Source of the DNA: Bacteroidia bacterium
GTDB lineage: Bacteria; Bacteroidota; Bacteroidia; B-17B0; Aurantibacillaceae
Reading direction: 5' to 3'
DNA: 64,000 nucleotides
Assembly (NCBI GenBank): GCA_016787895.1
Contig: JAEUTN010000014.1
Coordinates: forward strand, 62,001-126,000
This document shows, piece after piece, positions 1 to 8,907 of the stretch; position 1 is the stretch's first letter, and every line of letters begins with the position of its first letter. The notes below the pieces were generated by a model, which did not search any database, had not been told where the DNA came from, and saw only the letters and a list, made by a program, of their open reading frames with translations. Made by a program: the position numbers and the translations under genes.

Positions 1-2242
1 CAAGCATTTCATTTGCATCCTTAAACCTTGAATCTCCGGATGTACTAATTGCCTTAAGAAGAAACTCTGAAAATTCAGTAGATAATCTTGGTTCTACATC
101 AATTGGCTTAGCAGGAGATTTGCTCATCAAAGGCATTCTGCTTGGTGACCAAGGATACTGTTTACATACCAACTCATAAAGAGTGATACCTAAAGCAAAT
201 GTATCTGCGGACTTATCCCAATTAACCTTATAATTATCTGCAATTAAGTCAGGAGCTAAATATGGGTTAGTTCCAACAAAGTCTTTATTGTCCTCAGCAA
301 ATGAGGCAACATTAAAATCAATAAGTACAAAACGCTTATTACTATCCCAAATAATGTTCTGTGGCTTTATATCTCGATGAAGAATGGGTCTTGATTGAGA
401 TTGAAGTGCCACAAGAGCATCAAGTATGTCTTTTCCAACCTGATAAACCCTACTAATTGGTAATCTAGCATCTGTGCGAGTATAGGTTCCTAAATTTTCA
501 CCATCAAGAAACTCAGTTAATGTATAGAACTGCCCGGTTGATGCAGTGCCATTCCAAATAAACTTAACAATATTTGGGTGATTTAATTTTATTAAAGATT
601 TATACTCATCAATTACGGATGATGCATTTACGCTTTCATGAAATAATTTGAGTGCGTAATATTCATCTTGCAAAGTATGTTTTACTTTGAAGACTCTTGA
701 GTAACCGCCCTTTCCTAATATCTTATGAATAATATAATCATCAACTTTATCACCTTCCTTTAATTCAGAAGAGTCGATATTTAGATTTTCGGCTTTAGTT
801 GTTCTTGTTATTGTAGAGCTTTTTGACTCATCTACTTTTAATGCTTGATTTATGAATTTATCTAACTCATCAATACTTGCGAATCTTAAATTTTCATCAA
901 CGACAATTGTTTTATTACATAAATCATCAAGCCATTTTGGTAATGATGGATTTATGGAGGAAGGGAGACGATCCTTGGTTAATTTTCCACCAAGTTTATC
1001 AAGTTCAAAAGGATTTGATATTGGCTCTTTCCTTACAAATAACCAGTAAATTAATACCCCCAATGAATATATATCTGACCTTTCGGACGCTTCTTTAGCC
1101 ACCATTTCCATCGGATGATAAGCTGAAGCATTCATTTCTGTTAACGTTGCCTGAACCGTATAACCTTGTTCCTCATGATCTGTAAAATATGCTTTTCCAA
1201 AATTAGCTAGAATTGCAAATCCTCCACGCATAAAGATATTATCCGGGTTGATGTCCCTGTGGAATACCTTTTCATTATGCGCAGCTTTAAGAGCAGCAGA
1301 AATATTCTTTATTATATTTATTATTTCATCAAAAGTAAATGTCTTGTTGTGGGAATAGGAACGTAACGAGTCTTCATCCATCAAATCTGATGTTTCATAA
1401 AATAGATGATTTTCTTCATCAATTCTATAAACAACATTTGCAATAAAAGGATTTGTCTTAATGTTTTCCAATGCACTAACTCCATTTTTAATTTGAAGTT
1501 CGCGTTTTGAAAGTTCATTGGAAGACAGCCCTGCTACTTGCAAAGCATATTCTTTCACTCGTTTGAATACGGAGGCTTTTATTCCTCCTTTTCTTACAAG
1601 ATACTCACTAAAATTTGGTTCTTGATTTATTACTTCTATAATTTCATAACCTTCTACTTCGCGTTTATCTGTTGGAGATTTTTTACTTTGAACTCCAATT
1701 AAAAATGAAACGATCTCGTTCTGAATTTTAGAAATATCACCCTTCAATTTTCCTACGCGATACGGATCTGTTATATAATCTACGAGCCGTCTGTTCAATT
1801 GAAAGGTTACCTTGCCTGCTTCCTGAGAAATATATGGAGGTTCAGGGTTTTCATGTGAAAGGGTTACCATGTTTTGAATCCAGGCACTACCCCATGCAAA
1901 ATTCTTTTCCTTAAGTTTTGAAGATAGTATTGCAGTCTTTTGTCTTCCTGTTTTCAAAGGATTCGGCTTCTGTCTATCATTCAAGTACCAATAGTTATCA
2001 TCGCCTTCAATTCTACCTTTCCAATCTTTATTTTCAATATTGTAGATTGCATATGGAGCCACTACAATAAGATCATATTCCCAATACTGAGTTCGATTGT
2101 TTCTCGGATTCGTAGATGCAATTTCAACATTTGGTATTAGCACATAATCCGCAGGGAGACTTACTTCTAAAAAATCTAGTAGTCGCCTTTCTCCTGCATT
2201 CACAACTGTGTCAAAGTATGGTGGTTTTATTACTTTTGCCAT
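1..2242 (-). CDS. NERD domain plus tandem protein kinase, MAD6/PglW-like (3' end outside window)
   Basis: Reading leftwards from the ATG at 2242-2240, the frame stays open to the window edge, giving at least 747 residues. The N-terminus is a NERD (nuclease-related) domain: GERRLLDFLE, then EYDLIVV and IENKDWKG, the expected D and E-x-K positions. Two Ser/Thr kinase-like domains follow. The first (about residues 230-400) has HRDINPDN at 328 but ANFGKA in place of DFG at 347 and no glycine-rich loop. The second (about 500-747) has GKGGYSRVF, ALKLF, HRDIKPQN at 622 and DFN at 642. NERD-kinase proteins occur in MADS (MAD6) and in BREX type 2 (PglW). It overlaps the S-subunit gene by 13 bases, so it is translated with it. 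The role in defence is inferred from family and context. Confidence 0.85.
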   Translation of the reverse strand, partial: MAKVIKPPYFDTVVNAGERRLLDFLEVSLPADYVLIPNVEIASTNPRNNRTQYWEYDLIVVAPYAIYNIENKDWKGRIEGDDNYWYLNDRQKPNPLKTGRQKTAILSSKLKEKNFAWGSAWIQNMVTLSHENPEPPYISQEAGKVTFQLNRRLVDYITDPYRVGKLKGDISKIQNEIVSFLIGVQSKKSPTDKREVEGYEIIEVINQEPNFSEYLVRKGGIKASVFKRVKEYALQVAGLSSNELSKRELQIKNGVSALENIKTNPFIANVVYRIDEENHLFYETSDLMDEDSLRSYSHNKTFTFDEIINIIKNISAALKAAHNEKVFHRDINPDNIFMRGGFAILANFGKAYFTDHEEQGYTVQATLTEMNASAYHPMEMVAKEASERSDIYSLGVLIYWLFVRKEPISNPFELDKLGGKLTKDRLPSSINPSLPKWLDDLCNKTIVVDENLRFASIDELDKFINQALKVDESKSSTITRTTKAENLNIDSSELKEGDKVDDYIIHKILGKGGYSRVFKVKHTLQDEYYALKLFHESVNASSVIDEYKSLIKLNHPNIVKFIWNGTASTGQFYTLTEFLDGENLGTYTRTDARLPISRVYQVGKDILDALVALQSQSRPILHRDIKPQNIIWDSNKRFVLIDFNVASFAEDNKDFVGTNPYLAPDLIADNYKVNWDKSADTFALGITLYELVCKQYPWSPSRMPLMSKSPAKPIDVEPRLSTEFSEFLLKAISTSGDSRFKDANEML

Positions 2243-3606
2243 GATTCAATTTCATTTTCAATTATATTTATTGCCTCAGCTTCCTTTTCAAACGCAACTT
2301 GGAAAGTTTGAGCAATTTTTTCTGCCACTTTTCCTAAAGCCTTTCCTTTGTCTTCTGGTATAGGGACGGGAATTGAACTGAAGTTATTCCAGTTTGCCCA
2401 TTCTATTACAGATCCGGTTTTATATTTTTGAATCAAGGCTTGCCCAGCCTTACTCTTTAAATACAAATAAATGTATCCTGAATGAATCTTTTCTTTATTG
2501 GTTCTGATTCTAACTAACTGTTGACTTGCAAATACTCCTGTATAAAAATTATTGAAACAGTACTCCGTTTTTCCAAGAGTTCCGAAGGCTGAAACTAAAA
2601 CATCACCATTCTTTGTAGTATTTTCCGCAATATTTTTAGTTAGGGTCTTCGACAATTGTTTGGAAACGTCTGGTTTGAGAAGACCAAGTGATTGCCCAGT
2701 GATCAAAGCAACACCTTTTTTCACAAAGGTTCGGCCTCTTAAATTGGAAATAGTAACAGAATCACTTAAGTCACCTAAAAGAGCGTAGTCAAAATTCTTT
2801 TTAATATACTTGACTAACGCTACAGTTGATGGTTGATAATAGTCGCATTCTAGCCGCAACTCCTTGGTGTATTTATCGCCGTCTTTTATTGTACTAATAT
2901 TTACTGAGAAAACCTTTTTATCCTCTACATACTTAAATTGCGAGTCAATTTCAAACAAGGCTTCAGTTAGTAGTTTATTAGCCTTAACTCTATAGTTTGA
3001 AGCCTCAACTATCAAATCATGAATTATTTGTTGTTTACTATTGGAAAACTTCGGGACAGGAAGTTTTGATAATGTGTTGGGCTCAATCCTAGGAACAACA
3101 GAGCCATAAATAAATGATTGAATATAATTATATGCAGTTGGTGAAGCCAAATAAGCAAAAATAAATCCGTATGGTGCTTTTTTGCAATCACATATGACAC
3201 GGATAATATCTTGCGAACCAATGATCCCATTTAAATCCTTTGTGACTAACCGAACATTTCCAACTGTCCCAGCGCAGCTTACCAAAATTTGATTCTCCTT
3301 GAGAGTCATATCTTCTTGGCGAGGAGTATGCTTCTTCGATATTAGTTTTGCTATCTCCAACGGGTTTGAGTTCATCATGTGCTGAGCCGAAATGTAGGGC
3401 AATCCATGCGATTCTTTTTCAACGAAAAGTCGTTTAAATATCCCACCTGTGTATATATTGTCGGTAAGAGTGCCCAATGAATCAAATTTCTTTCCTGCCT
3501 TTATTGCAAGTGCAACTCTTTTTTTTCCATAATTTAAATGATAATTGGGTTTAAGAATATTAAACCCTCCCATTATTTCTGTATATGATACTGAAGCTAT
3601 TTCCAT
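2230..3606 (-). CDS. Type I restriction-modification specificity subunit (HsdS/MAD5-like)
   Basis: A 458-residue DNA-recognition subunit. It holds two half-subunits, each a target recognition domain followed by a helical conserved region. Typical S-subunit phrases are seen twice: ILVSCAGTVGNVRLVTK with SVVPRIEPNTLSKLPVPKF in the first half, and VLVSAFGTLGKTEYCF with WNNFSSIPVPIPED in the second. It starts one base after the methyltransferase stop, so the two are co-translated and should form an M2S1-type complex that methylates a bipartite sequence. No HsdR motor nuclease lies in the window; the next gene is a NERD kinase instead. That favours a MADS-like or other kinase-linked system over a plain type I system. 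Confidence 0.85.
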   Translation of the reverse strand: MEIASVSYTEIMGGFNILKPNYHLNYGKKRVALAIKAGKKFDSLGTLTDNIYTGGIFKRLFVEKESHGLPYISAQHMMNSNPLEIAKLISKKHTPRQEDMTLKENQILVSCAGTVGNVRLVTKDLNGIIGSQDIIRVICDCKKAPYGFIFAYLASPTAYNYIQSFIYGSVVPRIEPNTLSKLPVPKFSNSKQQIIHDLIVEASNYRVKANKLLTEALFEIDSQFKYVEDKKVFSVNISTIKDGDKYTKELRLECDYYQPSTVALVKYIKKNFDYALLGDLSDSVTISNLRGRTFVKKGVALITGQSLGLLKPDVSKQLSKTLTKNIAENTTKNGDVLVSAFGTLGKTEYCFNNFYTGVFASQQLVRIRTNKEKIHSGYIYLYLKSKAGQALIQKYKTGSVIEWANWNNFSSIPVPIPEDKGKALGKVAEKIAQTFQVAFEKEAEAINIIENEIESWQK

Positions 3607-5622
3607 TTAATTATTATTTTTGAATTCATGATAGGCTTGAGTAATGTTTGGTAAGTCGTCATCAATTTGCTTAAGTTTTTCTTTACGACTTTTGACTGCT
3701 TTTTTGCCGTCTTTACTAATAACAAGATATTGGGTTATTGCTTCAAACAAAAGTTCTGCTCCATCGTCATCACATTTATAAATCGGAGTGCCTCTCCTGT
3801 CTTTACCAAGTTTTTCAGCAATTGCCATGAAGACATTGTAGTTCTCTTCGCGCGCTTGCGATAATTGTCGGTCCTTTTCAGTTTTCTTTTGCAAGAACAA
3901 CAGCGACGCCTGTACACCCACCTGCGGCATAAAAGCTTCCACAGGCAGATCTATAGTAGCTAAAATTTTAAAATTATTTAAAACCCATTCGCGAACGCTT
4001 GTCATGTTAGGGTTTCCAAGTATTCCGTCAGGTAAAACAATTGCCATTTTCCCTCCCGGTTTCAAATAATTATGACATGCTTCGATAAATAAAACTTCTG
4101 GGGCATCACTATAGGCAGATAGAAAATATTTACTAGCTATATCTTGTTCTACTTTAACTTTAGCTCCAAATGGTGGATTTGTGAAAATCAAGTCGAATTT
4201 ACCTCGAGCATCTTCGAAATCATGCCCTTTATCGGAAATAGCCTTTACACTTCTATTTATTGCCTCCTTAATTTTCTTTATTTCTTCGGGATGCTCCCAG
4301 TTAGGATAGGCTAGCGAATTAACGTGAAATACATTAGCATGTCCGTCCCCAGCCATCACCATATTCATGCGAGCAGCTTTTTTTAGGTCGGGATCGAAGT
4401 CAAACCCAAAAATGCTATTTTCAGCATAGTGCTTGATTCGCTCATTAACTTCAAAAGAATTGTATTTATCAATAAGAAGAGGCCCATCTAACCTTGGGAA
4501 TAGTTTCTTTGCAATTTGCTTACGAACATGATCGAGAACCATAACTAGAAATCCACCAGAACCACAGGCAGGATCAAGTATGCGATCTTTCTCGGTTGGA
4601 TTTAAAATCTCTACCATAGCTTTAACAATGTTCCTAGGTGTAAAGAATTGCCCTGCTTCCTGCTTTAATGTATTGCTTACAATAGTCTCATACGCCATTC
4701 CCTTAACGTCAACCGATGCATCAAGAAAGGAATATTTCGCAAGCTCACCGGAAATAAATGCTAAACCCTTATCCGTTAATCCAATTATTTCATTCCCATC
4801 AAAAACTTCAGAGAATATTTCATCATCCTTTAATTCTTCAAACAATCCTTTAATACGCTTGGCAACGTCTTTGCGACCAACTTCAGTATTTTGTTCTTTG
4901 ACACCAACCCAAAACTTTCTTCGATAACTTTCTCCTTTTTCTGCACAAAGAAATCTGCGTTTTTCATCATATAATTTGCAAAATATTAAGTTTAGTAGTT
5001 GCCAAAAAGCATCCTTCTTCCTTCCTTCATTTCCATATATGTAGTCATGACAACGCTTGAAAACTTTAATTAAGGAATCGTTCGCAGGCTTTCTGCTCAA
5101 AGATCTGTCTGCCCTGTCCAAATCTTCAATCGACTCGCCATCTCCTGGGAAATCGGAAATATCGACGAAGTCATAATCGAATCCAATCGCATCGCCCTCC
5201 TTTTGTAAATAATGATAAGCTGAGCTATTAGCCCATAAACCAAACTCACAATTTTTGACAGCGCCCATCGAATTTTCTAAAGCTGCTTTAACACCACGCT
5301 TTGGGTCTGTTTCTTTGACCTTATCATCAACAACAACACAAATCCTTATGATATTATTCTGTACATGTTCCGCGCCAGCTTCAAAAATTACTAACTCAAC
5401 CTTTTGCTTTTTTCCTTTCCCGGTATCAGGGTCTAAATACTCAACCTTAAAGTCCCTTTCCATATCTTTTAGGTCAAATCCATATTCCTCATTAAGCATC
5501 CTAATAACTGATTGTAGATTCTCTTCGGTATTGCTAACTTTTTTAACTTCACCAGTAAGTAAACAAACTAGTTGATTCTCTTCCAAGACAACATCATCTT
5601 TTAAATTTTTAGTTGCTTTCAT
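3607..5622 (-). CDS. N6-adenine DNA methyltransferase (HsdM/MAD2-like)
   Basis: A 671-residue class I SAM-dependent adenine methylase. Motif I is DPACGSGGFLV, the catalytic motif IV is NPPFGAKV, and QEAGQFFTPRNIV is the N-terminal signature of HsdM-type enzymes. The N-terminal ~270 residues are helical and include a segment resembling the type I N-terminal domain (GLKYDEKRRFLCAEK-like region near residue 215). Length is above the usual HsdM (about 500). It overlaps the upstream HTH gene by 4 bases and abuts the S subunit, so all sit in one operon. The expected job is to mark host DNA so that the linked effectors spare it. Assigning it to MADS rests on the neighbours, not on this sequence alone. 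Confidence 0.9.
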   Translation of the reverse strand: MKATKNLKDDVVLEENQLVCLLTGEVKKVSNTEENLQSVIRMLNEEYGFDLKDMERDFKVEYLDPDTGKGKKQKVELVIFEAGAEHVQNNIIRICVVVDDKVKETDPKRGVKAALENSMGAVKNCEFGLWANSSAYHYLQKEGDAIGFDYDFVDISDFPGDGESIEDLDRADRSLSRKPANDSLIKVFKRCHDYIYGNEGRKKDAFWQLLNLIFCKLYDEKRRFLCAEKGESYRRKFWVGVKEQNTEVGRKDVAKRIKGLFEELKDDEIFSEVFDGNEIIGLTDKGLAFISGELAKYSFLDASVDVKGMAYETIVSNTLKQEAGQFFTPRNIVKAMVEILNPTEKDRILDPACGSGGFLVMVLDHVRKQIAKKLFPRLDGPLLIDKYNSFEVNERIKHYAENSIFGFDFDPDLKKAARMNMVMAGDGHANVFHVNSLAYPNWEHPEEIKKIKEAINRSVKAISDKGHDFEDARGKFDLIFTNPPFGAKVKVEQDIASKYFLSAYSDAPEVLFIEACHNYLKPGGKMAIVLPDGILGNPNMTSVREWVLNNFKILATIDLPVEAFMPQVGVQASLLFLQKKTEKDRQLSQAREENYNVFMAIAEKLGKDRRGTPIYKCDDDGAELLFEAITQYLVISKDGKKAVKSRKEKLKQIDDDLPNITQAYHEFKNNN

Positions 5623-6341
5623 AATATATTTTTTAATAAAGTTTCTATTTCTAATTTTTTATCTCTTCGACTTGCAAAGCGTAAAAGCTTACTGCGATTG
5701 ATACTATACTTTTCAAAAGCCAATGCAAAAAGGTCTCTCATACTATATCCCATTGGGTCTAGAGTTGTATTAAATTCACATAAAGAATTCACTAATAATC
5801 CTTCTAAAGTTGGTGTGACATAATCACCAGTCTTAATCAGCGGGGTTTCGGAAACCATTGGAGTAAGTACTATAGCTTCTTCTAAAGGCTTTAAATACCT
5901 CTTTATGGTTTCTTTGTCAGGATTAAGAAAAACCTGCTTGCTGAAGGCTTGCATATTATTAAACAACGGCTCTAAGTCTTCTTTAACTACTGACAAGAAA
6001 ATTAAGCTCTTTGTATTGTCTACTCCAAGAATTGAATCCAATGCGTTTGTGTCCCAAACACAAATTTCAGAAGTGGCTAACGCTTTAACCCGATTATATA
6101 TACGTTTTGTTTTTAAACTCAGGTCAAAATTGTAATCCGGTTTAAACTCGAAAGAATATAAACCTCTGCCAGCCTGATGAATTAAGTTTTCGTTTTTGAG
6201 TTGATTTATTCTCCAAGAAATTGTACTGGCGGAAATGTTTGGCAAAGCATCTGAGAGCACTTCCGTAATCTCTTGCGTGGTTACAGTTTCCTTTTTGCCG
6301 TAACGTTTTTTCAATCTAGAGATGAGTTCCGCGTTCTTCAT
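5619..6341 (-). CDS. Winged-helix protein, DUF6577/AbiEi-like, MAD1-like position
   Basis: A 240-residue protein at the head of the defence operon. Residues 1-70 look like a winged helix (RLKKRYGKKETVTTQEI, then SASTISWRINQLKNEN and GRGLYSF), as in antitoxin-type transcription regulators such as AbiEi. The rest resembles DUF6577: ICVWDTNALDSILG followed by a region of mixed alpha/beta prediction. It probably regulates the operon, or guards it, but nothing in the sequence proves a catalytic role. It overlaps the methyltransferase start by 4 bases. In MADS loci the first gene also encodes an HTH protein (MAD1); that match is by position and domain type only. Confidence 0.65.
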   Translation of the reverse strand: MKNAELISRLKKRYGKKETVTTQEITEVLSDALPNISASTISWRINQLKNENLIHQAGRGLYSFEFKPDYNFDLSLKTKRIYNRVKALATSEICVWDTNALDSILGVDNTKSLIFLSVVKEDLEPLFNNMQAFSKQVFLNPDKETIKRYLKPLEEAIVLTPMVSETPLIKTGDYVTPTLEGLLVNSLCEFNTTLDPMGYSMRDLFALAFEKYSINRSKLLRFASRRDKKLEIETLLKNIL

Positions 6342-6358
6342 TTGTCCTTACAAAAAAG

Positions 6359-6388
6359 TAAAGGTATTAACTTATTTGACAAAACAAA
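6359..6388 (-). promoter_or_regulatory. Putative promoter of the defence operon
   Basis: On the minus strand a TACCTTTA box (6366-6359) lies about 18 bases after a TTTG (6388-6385), matching the Bacteroidota -33/-7 layout (TTTG ... TAnnTTTR). It sits just upstream of the first defence gene, leaving a short leader. Confidence 0.4.
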
Positions 6389-6554
6389 ACTTTGGCAATA
6401 ATTAAATTTTAGTGACATAATTTTGAGTGTACTCGGTTTGAGTAAGGTTCCGTCTAATTTATACTTGTTGGAAGCAGAATAGACCAACAAATAAATTTAA
6501 GTATTTGTAAATCAATTATGTGATGTGTTTTATGAGAGCTAAAGAGGGATATAT

Positions 6555-6608
6555 TTTGCGATTATGCAAATTAAATATACTTTTGTTATGCAGTTTAAGC
6601 AAAAGTAT
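6555..6608 (+). promoter_or_regulatory. Promoter and palindromic operator of the XRE gene
   Basis: TTTG (6555-6558) and TACTTTTG (6578-6585) form a -33/-7 pair with a 19-base spacer. The -7 box lies in a perfect inverted repeat, ATACTTTTG (6577-6585) and CAAAAGTAT (6600-6608) with 14 bases between. The right arm ends 5 bases before the XRE start codon at 6614. A repressor bound here would cover the promoter and the transcript start, which suggests autoregulation. Confidence 0.6.
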
Positions 6609-6613
6609 AACAC

Positions 6614-7648
6614 ATGCAATCTAATCGATTAAATTCCAAAATGATAACGATAGCAAGAGAGTCAAGGAGCTTAACTCAGCTTGAATTAGCTGAAAAGATG
6701 AGTTTATCCACTTCTCAAATGTCGCGTATTGAACAGGATTTTACCGAGGTGGGTGAACAACATTTAAAGGCGCTCACAAGCGTTTTGAATTACCCTGTGT
6801 CGTTCTTTTATCAGGAAGGAGAGAATCTTCCTCCGGCGTTGGCGCTGCGTAAAAGAAACAAGGTGGCTCAAAAGGTTTTATTGCCAATTGAGGCTCAAGT
6901 GAATATTTACCGCCTTAATATAGAAAAACTGCTTAAGGCGATGGGTGATACTAATTTTCAACTTCCGGTCTTGGATATTGAAAAGCTTGGCTCACCGACT
7001 GAAGCAGCCCGCAAACTGCGGAAGCTTTGGAAGATTGAAAAGGGAGCGATTCAAAACCTAACTCAAGTATTGGAAGAGAATGGTTTTTATCTGATCGCTT
7101 TTGATTTTAATACAGAAAGGGTTGATGGAATGAGTATAGTAGCCAATGGCACCCATCCGGTGATACTTTCAAACAAAAGAAGTTTAGGGGATCGGCAGCG
7201 TTTTACCCTTGCCTATGAGTTGGGGCACTTGGTGATGCACTTGCAAACCAATCCTTCTTTTACACGTGACATCAGCCATGAGGCCAATGAATTTGCAGCC
7301 GAGTTTTTGATGCCGGAAAAAGATATAAAAGCAGATTTTAAAGATGGCGTTACCATCAATCTCTTGGCGGACTTAAAGCGCAAATGGAAAGTAAGTATGC
7401 AGGCCTTGTTATACAGGGCAAACGATATTGGTGTTATTACCGATAATCAAAAAAGATATTTAGTTAACCAGTTTAATTCTATGAATATCCGCAGGAGAGA
7501 GCCAGCCGAATTAGATATTCCGAGAGAGCAGCCCATGAAGCTGCGGGATTTGATTACCAAGTACAAGAATAAACAGCGTTTGAATGTAAAACAATTGGCT
7601 TTGTTTTTTAATTCAAACGAAGACGAGTTCTTAAGTAAGTACTCGTAA
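6614..7648 (+). CDS. XRE-family HTH regulator fused to an ImmA/IrrE-like domain with altered zinc motif
   Basis: 344 residues. Residues 8-65 form an XRE helix-turn-helix (LTQLELAEKMSLSTSQMSRIE). A peptidase-like ImmA/IrrE domain covers about 120-270, ending NEFAAEFLMP as in the family. In active members the metal site is HExxH within FTLAHELGH; here it reads AYELGHLVMH, with Tyr at residue 201 replacing the first His. The glutamate and second histidine remain. The protein is therefore more likely a ligand-sensing repressor or an inactive peptidase than a working protease. Such fusions often control phage or mobile-element genes; it is divergent from the defence operon and reads towards the virus-like cluster. 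Confidence 0.8.
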   Translation: MQSNRLNSKMITIARESRSLTQLELAEKMSLSTSQMSRIEQDFTEVGEQHLKALTSVLNYPVSFFYQEGENLPPALALRKRNKVAQKVLLPIEAQVNIYRLNIEKLLKAMGDTNFQLPVLDIEKLGSPTEAARKLRKLWKIEKGAIQNLTQVLEENGFYLIAFDFNTERVDGMSIVANGTHPVILSNKRSLGDRQRFTLAYELGHLVMHLQTNPSFTRDISHEANEFAAEFLMPEKDIKADFKDGVTINLLADLKRKWKVSMQALLYRANDIGVITDNQKRYLVNQFNSMNIRRREPAELDIPREQPMKLRDLITKYKNKQRLNVKQLALFFNSNEDEFLSKYS

Positions 7649-7723
7649 TGCGGCAGAAGGAAGAATAATTTTTAAAATTTATTTTCCTTTGTCGCAAACA
7701 CCCAGTTTAGAAAAAAATGTAAG

Positions 7724-7927
7724 ATGAGTATAACAACAGACAAATTCGAATTAAAAGCCTACTCCAAAAAGGAGTTGGCAGAGATCTACCAAGTATCGGT
7801 AAAAACATTTAATACATGGTTAAAACCCTTTGAAGAAAAAGTTGGTCAGAAGCGTGGCCGCTATTACACCGTTAACCAAGTGAAAACTATTTTAGAAGCC
7901 ATTGGTTTACCCGGTGTGATGCATTAA
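7724..7927 (+). CDS. Small DUF4248-like DNA-binding protein
   Basis: 67 residues: YSKKELAEIYQVSVKTFNTW followed by GRYYTVNQVKTI, a MerR/excisionase-like helix-turn-helix pattern seen in the DUF4248 family of Bacteroidota mobile elements. It has a clear paralogue at 8908-9114 (shared ELA-x-YQVS-x-KTF-x-W and GRYYT). The start ATG follows an A-rich leader. It may act as an excisionase, a repressor or a replication accessory; the sequence does not decide. The pair on both sides of an almost gene-free 427-base gap suggests a duplication at the element's border. Confidence 0.65.
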   Translation: MSITTDKFELKAYSKKELAEIYQVSVKTFNTWLKPFEEKVGQKRGRYYTVNQVKTILEAIGLPGVMH

Positions 7928-8354
7928 ACATAAATGCTCGATCAAATTCAAAAGAAACACCACACGCTTGACGAATATAAACTCAAGATCTAATTCCGCC
8001 TACATTCACCCGAATACTTCCCGAAATAGTTTCTAGGCAACACCCGGTAGTCCCCGGTATTATTCAATCTTTCAGGCCTTCTCCCGCAATTACCCCGTGA
8101 TCCTCCCGGAGTGAATGCGCTTATTTTCTAAAATTTATTTCCGCCCAAATCTTCCCTAAACATCCCTTGCAGAACTTTAAAAACTCTGTTGCGCTTAAAC
8201 GAGCAATTAAGTTCTGATTGCATCAAAATTTCGCTACTCGCATCAAAGATTTTCTCTTACAGCCCAAATCGAGAAAGCAGGCTATGTGCTTGCTGCAACT
8301 TTGTATCGTCAAACAACGACAACCGAAAGAAGTAAAAAAATAAAACAATATAGG
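7928..8354 (+). promoter_or_regulatory. Gene-free leader with putative promoter of the virus-like operon
   Basis: No convincing ORF is present over 427 bases. Near its end CAACTTTG (8296-8303) resembles the -7 box and runs into TTTGTATCGT (8300-8309); the same ten bases recur at 9198-9207 upstream of the next gene group. The stretch has several C/T-rich runs and could also hold an origin or attachment site, but no iterons or clear inverted repeats were found. Confidence 0.4.
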
Positions 8355-8906
8355 ATGTCAGCAGTAAGAAAAACAAAAAGCCGTGCAAGCCACTTGAGAG
8401 TGGTAAAAGGCAGTAAAACAAATCCACTCCAAAGTATAGTGGAAAGCACATGGGCGTTTATGCACGCCGCCCTGTGGCAAAACGAAGAGTTCACGGAGGC
8501 AGAACAAATGCAGTTTCACAAACTCATTGCAGAGTACTATAACAATGCTGCACCCGCAGAAAAAGTATTTGAAGAATTGGTAGAGCGTGTGTGTTTGGTT
8601 AAACGATACTTGAGCCGCAAGCAAGGCCGCTATGTTGCCAAACCCATCGATTGGTTAAACATTCATTACTACAATGGCTTACGAGTTACAGAAGCATGGT
8701 ACAGACAAGTGTGTCAGCAACGTGTAACTGTACCTTATTACAACCAAGGATTGACGCTGCTCGCCAAGGCCTTGCTAAAATATCTGCAAGAGCCAAATGC
8801 ACACACTCTTCAAATCGTGCGGGCACGTTTGCTGGCAGAGCGTCAATTTGATTTGCTTCAAATCTTTAACAACACCATTGTTCAACTTCAAATTAACCAA
8901 CTCTAA
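8355..8906 (+). CDS. Hypothetical protein, first gene of virus-like cluster
   Basis: 183 residues from the ATG at 8355; the longer in-frame start at 8286 lies upstream of the proposed promoter. The N-terminus is basic (SAVRKTKSRASHLRVVKG); the rest is helical with aromatic patches (WAFMHAALWQNEEF, WLNIHYYNGLRVTEAWYRQ). No signal peptide or membrane helix. Not recognised. The basic start and position next to a small HTH protein would fit a DNA-associated early protein, but this is a guess from context. It ends one base before the next ATG. Confidence 0.6.
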   Translation: MSAVRKTKSRASHLRVVKGSKTNPLQSIVESTWAFMHAALWQNEEFTEAEQMQFHKLIAEYYNNAAPAEKVFEELVERVCLVKRYLSRKQGRYVAKPIDWLNIHYYNGLRVTEAWYRQVCQQRVTVPYYNQGLTLLAKALLKYLQEPNAHTLQIVRARLLAERQFDLLQIFNNTIVQLQINQL

Positions 8907-8907
8907 T

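Noticed and set aside
1..6341. Classical type I restriction system
   Set aside because: No HsdR is present in the visible part, and a NERD-kinase gene takes its place; a MADS-like reading fits better, though the left side is unseen.
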